Source: Erythrobacter donghaensis
Lineage (GTDB): Bacteria; Pseudomonadota; Alphaproteobacteria; Sphingomonadales; Sphingomonadaceae
Assembly: GCF_002155425.1 (NCBI RefSeq)
Contig: NZ_MUYG01000006.1
Span: 248,001 to 312,000, forward strand
DNA length: 64,000 bases
Direction of reading: 5' to 3'
Shown one piece after another: positions 24,173 through 33,438 of this stretch. The notes below the pieces were generated by a model that did not search any database, was not told where the DNA came from, and saw only the letters and a list, made by a program, of their open reading frames with translations. Position 1 is the stretch's first letter; every line of letters starts with the position of its first letter. The position numbers and the translations under genes were made by a program.

Positions 24173-24981
24173 TGCGGGTGTTCTTCGACCGCGAGCTCGA
24201 TACGGTTGCGACCTTCTGGCGCATCTTCCGCCGCGACGGCGTGGCGCTCGCTTTCACCAGCCATGACCGCGACCTGACTTTCGGCGGCATCCGCCATCTC
24301 GCCGCACCCGGCATGATCCCCGCCGCGATCCGCCTGACCGCCGAACTCGCCAACGACAGCGCCGAAGTGCAGGGCGCGCTCAACCACGATTCCATTCGCG
24401 AGAGCGAACTGGCTGCCGGGCTGTTCGACGAGGCAGCCATCGCGATCGGCGCGGTCGACTGGACCAGCCTTGATCACCACACACTCTACACCGGCCAGAT
24501 CGGGCGGATCGAGGACGACCAGACCCAGTTCGCCGCCGAGCTGCGGTCGAGCAAGAGTCTGCTCGAACGGGATCTCGTGCCGCGCACCAGCCCGACCTGC
24601 CGTGCCGCGTTCTGCGGCCCCGGCTGCGGGCTTTCGGCGGTGCGCTTTACCTCCTTCGGAGTGCTGGCCGAGACCGATCTCGAGGGCAACCGGGTGCGGA
24701 TCGCGGGGCTCGATGGCGAGAGGCATGTCGACGGCCACCTGCGCCTGCTGGGTGGGCCGCAAACCGGGCTGGTGTTCGGGATCATTGATGCAAACGGCGA
24801 ATGGCTGCTGCTCGACCGTCCGCTGGTGGCGGGCACGCCTGTCGGCACGCGGGCCGAGCTTCGCCAAGGCTGCGATCACACCATTGCGACATGCAGCACC
24901 CGATTCGGCAATGCCGCCAATTTCCGCGGCGAGCCGTTCCTGCCGGGCAATGATCTCCTCGCCCGCTACGGCCAGCCATGA
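24172..24981 (+). CDS. GTA-like DUF2163 protein (tail hub-associated)
   Basis: A 269-residue protein in the orfg13 position. The N-terminus has the family's FTSHDRDLTFGGIRHLA segment, then LDHHTLYTGQIGRIEDD and the cysteine-rich SPTCRAAFCGPGCGL. It ends with LRQGCDHTIATCSTRFGNAANFRGEPFLPGNDLL, the conserved BR0599-like tail. Conserved cysteines could bind metal; in RcGTA the equivalent is an iron-sulfur-type hub protein. ATG 24172 is chosen; a GTG three bases earlier overlaps the preceding stop. Confidence 0.9.
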   Translation: MRVFFDRELDTVATFWRIFRRDGVALAFTSHDRDLTFGGIRHLAAPGMIPAAIRLTAELANDSAEVQGALNHDSIRESELAAGLFDEAAIAIGAVDWTSLDHHTLYTGQIGRIEDDQTQFAAELRSSKSLLERDLVPRTSPTCRAAFCGPGCGLSAVRFTSFGVLAETDLEGNRVRIAGLDGERHVDGHLRLLGGPQTGLVFGIIDANGEWLLLDRPLVAGTPVGTRAELRQGCDHTIATCSTRFGNAANFRGEPFLPGNDLLARYGQP

Positions 24982-25397
24982 GTGCGTGCGGAGAGGCGCT
25001 GGCCGCTGCCGGGCTGGCGCTGGTGGGCAGCCCGTTCCGGCTGCATGGACGCGATCCGGCCACCGGACTCGATTGTGTCGGGCTGGTTCACGCAGGCCTG
25101 CTCGCGGTCGGCGTGCAACCCGTGACCCCGCGCGGTTATGGCCTACGGAATCTGGGTGTCGGACAATGGCTCGGGTTGGCGCAGAATTCCGGGCTCGTGC
25201 CGTTCACCGGCCCGCATGCGGCGGGCGACGTTCTGCTGATCGCGCTTGCCCATTGCCAGCATCACCTCGTCATCGTCGCTGGTGAGGGGGACGTGATCCA
25301 CGCCCATGCCGGGCTGCGCAAGGTGGTGCGTCAGCCGTTCGATCCCGCCTGGCAGGTTTGCGCCCACTGGCGCCTCGCGCCCACAGCGAAAGAGTAA
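24978..25397 (+). CDS. GTA-like NlpC/P60 cell-wall peptidase
   Basis: A 139-residue peptidase in the orfg14 position. The catalytic Cys is Cys33 in DPATGLDCVGLVHAG. The catalytic His region is QHHLVIVAGEGDVIHAHAG (residues 94-112). The RLHGRDP opening and FRLHG-type strand are typical of the phage subfamily. It probably opens peptidoglycan during DNA delivery. The start overlaps the DUF2163 stop by four bases. Confidence 0.92.
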   Translation: MSACGEALAAAGLALVGSPFRLHGRDPATGLDCVGLVHAGLLAVGVQPVTPRGYGLRNLGVGQWLGLAQNSGLVPFTGPHAAGDVLLIALAHCQHHLVIVAGEGDVIHAHAGLRKVVRQPFDPAWQVCAHWRLAPTAKE

Positions 25398-25401
25398 TCC
25401 C

Positions 25402-27585
25402 ATGGCGACCATCATCCTCACCGCCGTCGGCAGCGCGATCGGCGGGCCGATCGGCGGCTCGATCGGCGCTTTCATCGGCCAGCAGATCGATCAGAGAATC
25501 TTCGCGCCGCCCGGACGCGAAGGGCCGCGCCTGCGCGATCTGGCGATCAGCACCTCGAGCTATGGCCAGCCGATCCCGCGCCAGTTCGGAAAGATGCGCG
25601 TCGCTGGAAGCATCATCTGGTCGACCGATCTGATCGAGAGCAAGCGCAAGGAAAAGGGGCGCAAGGGCCAGCCTTCGACCACCGTCTACTCCTATTCCGC
25701 GTCTTTCGCGGTGGCCCTGTCGAGCACGCCGATTTCCCGTCTCGGTCGGATTTGGGCCGATGGCAACCTGCTGCGCGGGGCGCAGGAGGATCTCAAGGTC
25801 GGCGGTGATCTGCGGGTCTATCGCGGCTTCGGCGATGATCCTGTCGACCCGCTGATTGCCGCCGCCAAGGGTGCCGCTGCACCGGCCTTCCGCGACTGTG
25901 CCTACGTCGTGTTCGAAAACCTCGAACTGGGCGATTACGGCAACCGCATCCCGGCGCTGAGCTTCGAGATCTTCGCCGATGGCGGCGAGGACAGCGTGTC
26001 GCTGGCGCAACTGGTGCCCGCCGCCGCACCGATCGCCGCAGCCGTCCCGCTGGCTCACGCGCGCGGCTTTGCTGACGAGGGCGGCGCGCTTGCCTCGACC
26101 CTCTCCGCGATCGATCAGGTGATCCCGCTGGTAGCGATGTCGGGCAGCGAGGGACTGACCGTGGCACCGCGCGATCCGGCGGTCAGCGACATCGTCACCC
26201 TGCCGGTCCAGCTCGCCGCCGATGCCAATGCTAAGGACGAAGCGCGTCAGAAGCAACGCGCCGGAATCCCGGCGCGCAGTCCTGCGGCGCTGCGCTATTA
26301 TGACGAGGAACGCGACTACCAGACGGGGGTGCAGCGGGCATCGGGAACGCGGCAAGCGGGGCGCGAGTTGATGATCGATCTGCCGGCGACTCTCACCGCC
26401 AGCGGTGCGCGCCAGCTGGCCAACGACAGCGCCAATCGCGCACGCTGGCAGCACGAAACGGTATCTTGGCGCATTGCCGAGCTCGATCCGCGGATCACCC
26501 CCGGCAGCATCGTCCGCCTGCCGGACACGCCCGGGCTATGGCTGCTGCGCAGCTGGGAGTGGATGGACCGCGGCATCGCGCTTGAGCTTGAACGCCTTGC
26601 ACCCGCTAGTGCGGGTGCCCGCGCCAGCGATCCTGGCGAGAACCTCCCCCCGCGCGATCTGCCGATCCCGCCGACTCGGCTCATTGTCGTCGAGCTGCCG
26701 AGCGAGGGCAGCGCCAACGCCGCTACCCCGCAGATCGTCGCTGCCGCCTCGGCCGCGAACTCTGCCTGGCGCGGCGCCGCGCTGTTCGCGGTTCAGGGCA
26801 GTGCACTGGTCGATCTGGGCACCACCGGCACCGCGCGGGCGGTGCTGGGAACGCTCGCCGAGCCGCTCGCGCCGTCAGCGGGCTTGCTGTTCGAACCGCA
26901 GGCGAGCGTCGTAATTGATCTGGTGGCGGAGGATCTCGATCTGAGCGACACCGACATCGCCGGCCTCGCCAACGGGGCCAACCGCCTGTTGATCGGCGGA
27001 GAGCTGGTGCAATTCCTGCGCGCCGATCCCCTTGGCGGCGGGCGCTGGCGGCTGTCGGGGCTGCTGCGGGGGCGGGGGGGGACGGAACCTGTGGCGATGG
27101 AAGGCCATCCCGTGCTCACCCCTGCGGTGCTTATCGACGACGCGCTGGTCCCGCTCGACCCGCAATTTGTGCCGCCGCTCGCCTCGTCGCGGGTTGCCGC
27201 GATCGGCACGGGCGATGCCGAAACCGTGATCGTCCCGCTCGCCAACCCTGGATTGTCACGCCGCCCGCTGTGCCCCGTGCATCCGCGCCTGTCGCTCGAT
27301 GCCGACGGGGCATCGCGCTTCGCCTGGACGCGGCGCGCTCGCGGGCAGTGGCGCTGGGAAGACGGCGTCGACGTTCCCCTGATCGAGGAGCGCGAGGCCT
27401 ACCGCGTGGGATACGGTCCCGTCGATGCGCCCTTGGCGGTGTGGGAGCGCGATACGCCATCGTTCATCCTGTTTGCTGCCGAGCGCAGCGCCGTGCTGAG
27501 CGCCCATGGCCCCGGCCTGCTCTGGGTCAGGCAGATCGGCACCTTCGACCTCTCCCCGCCCCTTTTGCTCGCATCCATTGTCTGA
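25402..27585 (+). CDS. GTA-like tail hub/host-specificity protein (orfg15-like)
   Basis: A 727-residue protein that begins MATIILTAVGSAIGGPIGGSIGAFIGQQID, the glycine-rich N-terminus of GTA gp15. LRDLAISTSSYGQPIPRQFG and IWSTDLIE, then FVALSSTP-type strands, mark the phage tail-hub baseplate domain. The C-terminal part (RLLIGGELVQFLRADPLGGGRWRLSGLLRGRGGTE) matches the GTA baseplate region. RcGTA orfg15 is about 1300 residues and carries a TIM-barrel domain at its N-terminal side; here that barrel is missing while an extra barrel-like part is fused to Dit. The start is ATG 25402. Confidence 0.9.
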   Translation: MATIILTAVGSAIGGPIGGSIGAFIGQQIDQRIFAPPGREGPRLRDLAISTSSYGQPIPRQFGKMRVAGSIIWSTDLIESKRKEKGRKGQPSTTVYSYSASFAVALSSTPISRLGRIWADGNLLRGAQEDLKVGGDLRVYRGFGDDPVDPLIAAAKGAAAPAFRDCAYVVFENLELGDYGNRIPALSFEIFADGGEDSVSLAQLVPAAAPIAAAVPLAHARGFADEGGALASTLSAIDQVIPLVAMSGSEGLTVAPRDPAVSDIVTLPVQLAADANAKDEARQKQRAGIPARSPAALRYYDEERDYQTGVQRASGTRQAGRELMIDLPATLTASGARQLANDSANRARWQHETVSWRIAELDPRITPGSIVRLPDTPGLWLLRSWEWMDRGIALELERLAPASAGARASDPGENLPPRDLPIPPTRLIVVELPSEGSANAATPQIVAAASAANSAWRGAALFAVQGSALVDLGTTGTARAVLGTLAEPLAPSAGLLFEPQASVVIDLVAEDLDLSDTDIAGLANGANRLLIGGELVQFLRADPLGGGRWRLSGLLRGRGGTEPVAMEGHPVLTPAVLIDDALVPLDPQFVPPLASSRVAAIGTGDAETVIVPLANPGLSRRPLCPVHPRLSLDADGASRFAWTRRARGQWRWEDGVDVPLIEEREAYRVGYGPVDAPLAVWERDTPSFILFAAERSAVLSAHGPGLLWVRQIGTFDLSPPLLLASIV

Positions 27586-27601
27586 TTTCACGGAGGTTTG
27601 C

Positions 27602-28066
27602 ATGTCCGACCCGATTGCCTTTCCGAGCATCACGCCCATCATCGGCCTCCCGCTGCTGATCGCGGGACAGGCGCAGAAGGAGTTCGTCGTCAATGAGGCC
27701 CTGTGCCTGCTCGACGCCCTTTATCCACGCGTTATCAAGGCTTCGGTCGCGGCGCCGCCCGTCGCGGTCGAGGAGGGCGACTGCTTCCGCGTGACAGCGC
27801 CCGCCACCGGCGCGTGGTCGGGGCAAGAGGACGGCATTGCCGTGCGCATCGGCGGCGACTGGCGCTTCGTAACCCCGCGCGAGGGGATGCAGGTTTTCGA
27901 TCAAAGCGACAATCGCCAGCTCGTTTATCGCACCCAGTGGGAGCAACCAAGCGCACCTGCGAGTCCGGTCGGCGGGGCTGTGATCGACAGCGAGGCCCGA
28001 ACTGCCATCATCGGCCTGATCGAAGCGCTGGCAACAGCCGGACTGATCGGTGCCAACGGCCCATGA
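27602..28066 (+). CDS. DUF2793 protein at the end of the GTA-like cluster
   Basis: A 154-residue protein with the DUF2793 signature TPIIGLPLLIAGQAQKEFVVNEALCLLDAL near residues 13-42 and a beta-rich middle (DGIAVRIGGDWRFVTPREGMQVFDQ). DUF2793 is regularly found with GTA or phage tail genes, where it may form a tail fibre or spike anchor. It is separated from the hub gene by 16 bases containing GGAGG. No further GTA gene follows, and no lysis genes are seen in the window. Confidence 0.85.
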   Translation: MSDPIAFPSITPIIGLPLLIAGQAQKEFVVNEALCLLDALYPRVIKASVAAPPVAVEEGDCFRVTAPATGAWSGQEDGIAVRIGGDWRFVTPREGMQVFDQSDNRQLVYRTQWEQPSAPASPVGGAVIDSEARTAIIGLIEALATAGLIGANGP

Positions 28067-28234
28067 TGGCAAGGAATGGCTGTTTTCGGGCCCTTTCGCG
28101 GTTGCATTTTTATCCACAACCGCCTCAACGCGACATTCTTGCAACACCCAGAGGGCATTGATCGCTTGCCTCGGCCAAGGGGAAAAGATAGAGACCAACG
28201 GTGCCTCAAGTCCAATACAAAGGGGAATTTTAGA

Positions 28235-29380
28235 ATGCGCAAACTCGTCATTGGAATGGCGATGGCCTCGACCGCGCTGACCACGCCCGCCATGGCTCGC
28301 GAAGGTCAGTGGTATATCGAGGGCAACGGCGGCGTCATGCTTGTCGAAGACCAGAGCATCGACGTCAACGGCGTGCCGGAAAACGCGGTGGCCAACTACG
28401 ACACCGGTTATGATTTCGGCGGGATCGTCGGCTACGACTTCGGGGCCTTCCGTCTGGAAGCCGAAGCCAGCTACCGTGCGGCCGATCTCGGGGATGTACA
28501 GGCCGGCAATCAGGGCCTCGCTGACAACCCGCTCGCTTCGGCTCCGGGTGGTTTCACCACTTTCACCGGCACCCGCGAAGCGCTGGGCGAAGTTAACGCG
28601 CTGAGCTTCATGCTCAACGGCCTGTTCGACTTCGGTTCGGATGACGGCCTGCAGGCCTTCGCCGGCGGCGGTATCGGTGTGGCGCGTGTCGACATGGACG
28701 GCCGCGTGAATGCCAACGGTCCGGGCGTCTGGAACGATTCGGACACCGGCCTCGCCTGGCAGCTGCTCGCGGGTGTCCGCGCTCCGCTGAGCGATTCGTG
28801 GGACGTGGGTCTGCGTTACCGTTACTTCAACGTGCCGAACGTGAACCTGATCGATCCGCTGGGCCGCGATCTCGAAACCAAGCTGAGCAGCCACTCGCTG
28901 CTGGGCACCATCACCTACAACTTCGGTGGTGATGAGCCCGTGGCCGCGCCGGTGGCTGTGCCCCCGCCGCCGCCCCCGCCCCCGCCGCCCCCGCCGCCCC
29001 CGCCGCCCCCGGCTCCGCCGAAGGTTGCGTGCAACACCGGCCCGTACATCGTGTTCTTCGACTTCGATAAGTCGGACATCACGCCGGCGGCTGCGAACAT
29101 CCTCAACAGCGCTGTCACCGCCTATGCCAACTGCGGCACGGCGCGCGTGATGCTGGCCGGTCACACCGACCGTGCGGGTAGCGCGACCTACAACATCGGT
29201 CTGGCCGAGCGTCGCAACGCTTCCGTCAGCGCCTACCTGACGGGCCGTGGCATTCCTGCCGCGCGCATCACCGGGGAAGCCTTCGGTGAAACCCAGCCCA
29301 AGGTTCCGACCGCCGACGGTGTGCGCGAAGCGCAGAACCGCCGCGTGGAAGTGACCTACGGTCCCGGCTCGGGCATGTAA
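28235..29380 (+). CDS. OmpA family outer membrane protein
   Basis: A 381-residue outer membrane protein. Signal peptide residues 1-21 end TPAMA before REGQWY. Residues 22-240 are a beta-barrel with repeated aromatic strands (WYIEGNGGVMLVED, GIVGYDFGAFRLEAEASYR, VGLRYRYFNVPNV). A nearly pure proline linker at about 243-259 leads to the C-terminal peptidoglycan-binding OmpA domain, with FFDFDKSDITPAA and GHTDRAGSATYNIGLAERR. The start ATG follows AGGGGA. A clear terminator follows the gene. Confidence 0.95.
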   Translation: MRKLVIGMAMASTALTTPAMAREGQWYIEGNGGVMLVEDQSIDVNGVPENAVANYDTGYDFGGIVGYDFGAFRLEAEASYRAADLGDVQAGNQGLADNPLASAPGGFTTFTGTREALGEVNALSFMLNGLFDFGSDDGLQAFAGGGIGVARVDMDGRVNANGPGVWNDSDTGLAWQLLAGVRAPLSDSWDVGLRYRYFNVPNVNLIDPLGRDLETKLSSHSLLGTITYNFGGDEPVAAPVAVPPPPPPPPPPPPPPPPPAPPKVACNTGPYIVFFDFDKSDITPAAANILNSAVTAYANCGTARVMLAGHTDRAGSATYNIGLAERRNASVSAYLTGRGIPAARITGEAFGETQPKVPTADGVREAQNRRVEVTYGPGSGM

Positions 29381-29408
29381 GCCACGGGTTCCAAGGAACA
29401 CGAAGAGA

Positions 29409-29436
29409 GGGGCCGGAGTGATCCGGCCCCTTTTTT
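29409..29436 (+). terminator. Rho-independent terminator of the ompA gene
   Basis: GGGGCCGG (29409-29416) and CCGGCCCC (29423-29430) form a perfect eight-pair stem with loop AGTGAT, followed by TTTTTT (29431-29436). It sits 28 bases after the stop. Confidence 0.9.
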
Positions 29437-29638
29437 GTTGCCCTTCGCTCAGGCGGGTGGAGGGAACCGGGGTGAAGGACGCAAGAGGCTCGCTGCGGGT
29501 CGAACCCTGCGATGTCGGCAGCCAGACGGAATGACCTCATGGCCACGCGGGGGCTGCCCAGATGCGAGAAGGCAACGGTCGTGGTCCGACCCATGCCAAA
29601 GCCGTGCGCTCCAAAGGGAAGATCAGAGCGCGGCGGCG

Positions 29639-31195
29639 CTACTCTCCCGCAGCGGCCCGGGCCCGCTCGACCATTGTCGCTTCGGCCTGAGGCAGCGTGC
29701 GATAGGCATAGATCAGCAGAACGAAGGATATCGGCGCCACCCCGATCAGCGACAGCACACCGATACGCATGCTCCCGCTCAATTCGGAAATCTGGCCGAC
29801 CATATAGGGACCGATCGCCAGCCCCACCAAGGTCGTGGCGAGGAAGAAGGACGCGGTCGCCGTTCCCCGCATCCGCGGCAGCACCAGATCCTGCGTGGTT
29901 GCCGCCGCCGCGCCCAAGGCCGTCGCCGCAAACATCCCCGCAAGGAAGTTCATCACATAGAAGAGCGTCGCGTTCTCGGTGGTGAACCCGATCCAGATCG
30001 GCACGATCGGTGCGAGGATCCCGAACATCACCACCAGAATGCGGCCGGCAGGATTGCGCGATCGCAGCCAGTCCGACATCCGCCCGCCCAGGATCACCCC
30101 GAGAAAGCCCGACACCGCCCCGCTGCCCCCGAGCACGAAGGCGAGCTCGGCCTTGGGCAGCTTCAGCACGGTTTCCGCATAGGGCGCGGACCAGAAGGCC
30201 AGCGCATAAGCACCGAGCGACACCAGCCCATAGCCGAGCGCCGTGCAGATGAAGGCAGGCGTGCCCCAGATCAGCTTGAAGGTTGCCGGGTCATGCCGCC
30301 GCAAGGTCGACGCCCAGGAGAACACGGCATAATAGCCAAACGCCATCGCCGACCACTGCGGCAGATTGCCGGTCAGCCCGATCATCACCACCGCAAGGCC
30401 GATCATCGCAGCCGCCATCAGCAGGTTGACGGCAGCTGCCACCGGCCCGCGCCGCAGCGCATGGAAGAATGTGAACGGCGGCAACAGCATCGACAGATCG
30501 ATGAAAAAGTCATGCAAGGGATGGCGCGCGCCGGGCTTGTCGTGGGGCTGGCGCACCGGCTCGCGCAAGGACGCGACCCAAATCGCCAGCAATATGCCGG
30601 GCACGCCGACCGCCAGAAACGCCGCCTGCCAGCCGACAAGACCGGCCATGCCGCCCCCCGGATAGGCCGAATCCCAGACCTGCGAGATCTTCGCCCCGAT
30701 CAGCAGCGACACCCCGCCGCCGAGGTAGAGACCGGAGGAATAGATCGCGAGCGCGGTCGCGCGCTGACGGGAAGGGAAATAGTCCGAGATCAGCGAATAG
30801 GCCGTCGGGCTCGCGGTCGCCTCCCCTACGCCGACGCCCATGCGCGCCAGCGACAGGGTGAGATAGTTGCGCGCAAATCCCGACAGCGCGGTCATCGTCG
30901 ACCATAGCACCAGCCCGATCGTCAGCAGCCGCACCCGGTGCCAGCGATCCGCCAGCCTCCCAAGCGGCACGCCGAACAGCGCGTAGAACACCGCAAAGGC
31001 CGCACCTCCCAGAAAGCCCAGCTGACCATCGCTCAGTTGCAGATCGCGCTTGATGTCGACCGCAAGGATCGAAAGGATCTGCCGGTCGATGAAGTTGAGA
31101 ATGTAGACCACCACCAGAACGCCGAGCACATACCAGCTATAGGCAGACGCGGGCTCTTCGCTGCGGTCCGGCGCCGCCGTCGTCTCCAGGCTCAA
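29639..31195 (-). CDS. MFS transporter (spinster-like family)
   Basis: A 518-residue major facilitator with about 12 transmembrane segments. The first (SWYVLGVLVVVYILNFIDRQ) carries the NFIDR motif typical of spinster-like carriers. The loop 2-3 motif is GRLADRWHRVRL. The central region contains SLREPVRQPHDK between the two halves. The substrate cannot be deduced; relatives move sphingolipids, organic anions or aromatic compounds. It is convergent with ompA across a 200-bp gap in which no gene was seen. Confidence 0.9.
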   Translation of the reverse strand: MSLETTAAPDRSEEPASAYSWYVLGVLVVVYILNFIDRQILSILAVDIKRDLQLSDGQLGFLGGAAFAVFYALFGVPLGRLADRWHRVRLLTIGLVLWSTMTALSGFARNYLTLSLARMGVGVGEATASPTAYSLISDYFPSRQRATALAIYSSGLYLGGGVSLLIGAKISQVWDSAYPGGGMAGLVGWQAAFLAVGVPGILLAIWVASLREPVRQPHDKPGARHPLHDFFIDLSMLLPPFTFFHALRRGPVAAAVNLLMAAAMIGLAVVMIGLTGNLPQWSAMAFGYYAVFSWASTLRRHDPATFKLIWGTPAFICTALGYGLVSLGAYALAFWSAPYAETVLKLPKAELAFVLGGSGAVSGFLGVILGGRMSDWLRSRNPAGRILVVMFGILAPIVPIWIGFTTENATLFYVMNFLAGMFAATALGAAAATTQDLVLPRMRGTATASFFLATTLVGLAIGPYMVGQISELSGSMRIGVLSLIGVAPISFVLLIYAYRTLPQAEATMVERARAAAGE

Positions 31196-31247
31196 TACTG
31201 ATCCCCTATCCCGTTATGGTTTGGTCCCTGCCCCGCCGAACGGCCGA

Positions 31248-31940
31248 TCAGGCGTTGTAGGCTGTGCTATCGACAATCCCCGCCTCGGCAAAACCCTTTT
31301 TCCGCAAACGGCATGAGTCGCACAGCCCGCAGGCCAGCCCCTCGGGCGTCGGGTCGTAGCATGACCAGCTCCATGCAGGGTCGAGCCCCAGCCGCGCGCA
31401 CTCCGCCGCGATGTCCGCCTTGGTCATGTGCTGGAGCGGCGCGTGGATGGTGAAGGGCGCACCCTCCACACCGGCCTTGGTACCCAGCCTCGCGGTCTCG
31501 GCGAAGCTGGCGATGAATTCGGGGCGGCAGTCGGGATAGCCCGAATAGTCAAGCGCATTGACCCCGATGAAGACGTCGCGCGCGCCTGCCGCCTCGGCGC
31601 AGGCGGTGGTCAGCGCGAGGAACACCAGATTGCGCGCGGGCACATAGGTCACGGGAATATCGTCACCCACCCCGCCCTTGGGCACATCGATCGCATCGGT
31701 CAGCGCCGATCCGCCAAATGCGCGCAGATCGAGCGCGATGGTCGTGTGGCGCGCAAGGCCAAGCTGTGCAGCGATGCGCGCGGCCGATTCCAGCTCCAGC
31801 CGGTGACGCTGCCCGTAATCGACGCTGAGCGCATGGACCCCAAAGCCCGCTTCCTGCGCCAGCGCGGCAGTCACCATCGAATCAAGCCCGCCCGAGAGCA
31901 GCACCACGGCGAGCGGCTTGGATTGTTGCGCGTCACTCAT
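31248..31940 (-). CDS. queC: 7-cyano-7-deazaguanine synthase
   Basis: A 230-residue enzyme that makes preQ0 from 7-carboxy-7-deazaguanine, ATP and ammonia in queuosine synthesis. The PP-loop is LLSGGLDSMVTAAL at about 12-25. VDYGQRHRLE follows, and the zinc-binding C-terminal cluster is CGLCDSCRLRKKGF. GVNALDYSGYPDCRPEF is also conserved. The ATG at 31940 gives the normal length; the upstream extension to 31979 is unlikely. Other queuosine genes are not adjacent. Confidence 0.94.
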   Translation of the reverse strand: MSDAQQSKPLAVVLLSGGLDSMVTAALAQEAGFGVHALSVDYGQRHRLELESAARIAAQLGLARHTTIALDLRAFGGSALTDAIDVPKGGVGDDIPVTYVPARNLVFLALTTACAEAAGARDVFIGVNALDYSGYPDCRPEFIASFAETARLGTKAGVEGAPFTIHAPLQHMTKADIAAECARLGLDPAWSWSCYDPTPEGLACGLCDSCRLRKKGFAEAGIVDSTAYNA

Positions 31941-31986
31941 GACTGCGGCCCTATCACGCGGCAGGGCAAAGGCAATCACCTGCGGC

Positions 31987-32409
31987 TCAGCACGATCCGG
32001 TGCGGCGTGCCTCGGCGGTCATCTGGAACGGCATGCCGCCGTGAATGCCCTGGCTTTCGAGCTGGACCAGAGCGGCGGTCTCGCGCCGGATGCTGGTGCG
32101 GCCATAGCCATTTCCAGGGCAGGTATACTGCACCGTCACCCGCGCCGCGCCGTCTTCAACAATGAACTGGCTACACCCGCTTTCGCGGTGCATCAGCTGG
32201 ATCAGCTCCGCTCCCGACTTCACGCAGATCTTGCGATCCGGCGCGCCGCCGCGCTGCTTGATCGTCCACTCGCCCCGAGCGAGCGTGTCGAGCATCGCAA
32301 GGCCATTGCCCTGTGCCAGCGCCGGCACAGCGAGACACAGCACGCCGCCGACGGCGGCGAGGCCTGCGAGTGCCTTGGCACCGATCGTCTTTTGGCTTCG
32401 ATTGATCAT
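31987..32409 (-). CDS. Exported hypothetical protein (DUF3617-like)
   Basis: A 140-residue protein with an N-terminal signal peptide (ALAGLAAVGGVLCLAVPALA). The mature part has GEWTIKQRGG, DRKICVKSGAELIQL, SGCSQFIVEDGAARVTVQYTCPGNG and RRETAALVQLESQGI, which resembles the small DUF3617 periplasmic family. Four cysteines are consistent with disulphide bonding outside the cytoplasm. ATG 32409 is chosen; an ATG four codons upstream (32421) is also possible. Function is unknown. Confidence 0.75.
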   Translation of the reverse strand: MINRSQKTIGAKALAGLAAVGGVLCLAVPALAQGNGLAMLDTLARGEWTIKQRGGAPDRKICVKSGAELIQLMHRESGCSQFIVEDGAARVTVQYTCPGNGYGRTSIRRETAALVQLESQGIHGGMPFQMTAEARRTGSC

Positions 32410-32495
32410 CCCTGTCCTCATGCCAGCTTTCGGCTTCCGCCCATTGCATAATTTGGCCACAACACGGCGAAGTTCGGAAAATTTTCGACCAAGCG

Positions 32496-33395
32496 TCAAA
32501 TCGCCAAGGCAAAGCTGCGTGAACAAAAAGCGCAATCGACCGAGATTGTGCCATCGGGCCCGCGCATTTCTTCCTGCTCGTCAGGCGGGAAACGGGCAAT
32601 GATCGTCTCGTAATGGGCAGCTGAACAGCGGCAGCCGCGTGACAGCACCGTGCCGGGCTGGACGCGCACTTCCTCCTCCTCATGAAACAACCGCCAAGCG
32701 ATCGCTTCGAGCGAAAGCGCGGGATCGAGCAGCTCGTCATGGCTGATCGTGCCCGCGATCACCGCGACATGCTCCCAATCAGGATGGTCGAGCCGGACGT
32801 GCAGGCGCTCGCGCCCCTCCTCTCCATCAGGCAGGTGCTGAATCAGCATCCCGGCGGCAATCCGCCCACCCGCACCCGCGCGACTGGCGACGCGGATCAG
32901 CGTGGGGATCTGCTCCGATTGGCTGAAATAGCTCTCGCACGCCTGCGCCAGGCTGTCGCCCTCGAGCGGCACGATCCCCTGATAGCGCTGCTGCGTCTCG
33001 GTCTCGAAGGTGATCGCGAGATAGCCTTCTCCGAACAGCGCGGTCAGGCTCGGATTGGCGCCCAGCGTGGCCAGCCGTTCCCCGTCGAAATCGACATAGC
33101 CGCGCACGGCTCCGGCGCGATAGTCGCACACCAGCAGCTTGACGATCCCGCCCTGGGTCTGCGCCTGAAGGGTCAGCTGCGCGGTCTCGCCCTTGAGCAA
33201 TCCGCCCATCAGCGCGCCCAGCACCAGCGCCTCGCCCAGCAGATGCGTGATCGGCGCAGGGTAATCATGCGCCGAGAGCACCTGCTCCAGCACATCCTCC
33301 ATCCGCACCACACGGCCGCGCGCATTGCGCCCCGGCAGCGTGAAGCCCAGCAGGGTGTCGGAGAAAGTCTCGGCGGTTTGGGTCGTGTCCATCAT
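32496..33395 (-). CDS. hslO: Hsp33 family redox-regulated chaperone
   Basis: A 299-residue Hsp33 (HslO) that becomes an active holdase on oxidative stress. The C-terminal zinc switch is present as GCRCS, then VDCAFCSR, the CxC-x(n)-CxxC pattern. Earlier conserved pieces are HLLGEALVLGALMGGLLKGE and KLLVCDYRAGAVRGYVDFD. Relative to the argF stop there are 43 bases of gap, so it is likely the last gene of an argD-argF-hslO unit. The start is one of two adjacent ATGs (33395 or 33392). Confidence 0.93.
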   Translation of the reverse strand: MMDTTQTAETFSDTLLGFTLPGRNARGRVVRMEDVLEQVLSAHDYPAPITHLLGEALVLGALMGGLLKGETAQLTLQAQTQGGIVKLLVCDYRAGAVRGYVDFDGERLATLGANPSLTALFGEGYLAITFETETQQRYQGIVPLEGDSLAQACESYFSQSEQIPTLIRVASRAGAGGRIAAGMLIQHLPDGEEGRERLHVRLDHPDWEHVAVIAGTISHDELLDPALSLEAIAWRLFHEEEEVRVQPGTVLSRGCRCSAAHYETIIARFPPDEQEEMRGPDGTISVDCAFCSRSFALAI

Positions 33396-33438
33396 CCGCC
33401 GCCATATGGGGACGGACCGGGCCGGACGGAAGACCCCG

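Noticed and set aside
28962..29014. CCGCCCCCG-type microsatellite in ompA
   Set aside because: It encodes the proline linker between barrel and OmpA domain, which is common in this family; no sign of phase variation such as a frame-breaking unit.
27527..29401. A 624-codon minus-strand frame over DUF2793 and ompA
   Set aside because: It is antisense to two well-supported genes; its Arg/Gly/His-rich product mirrors the ompA codons.
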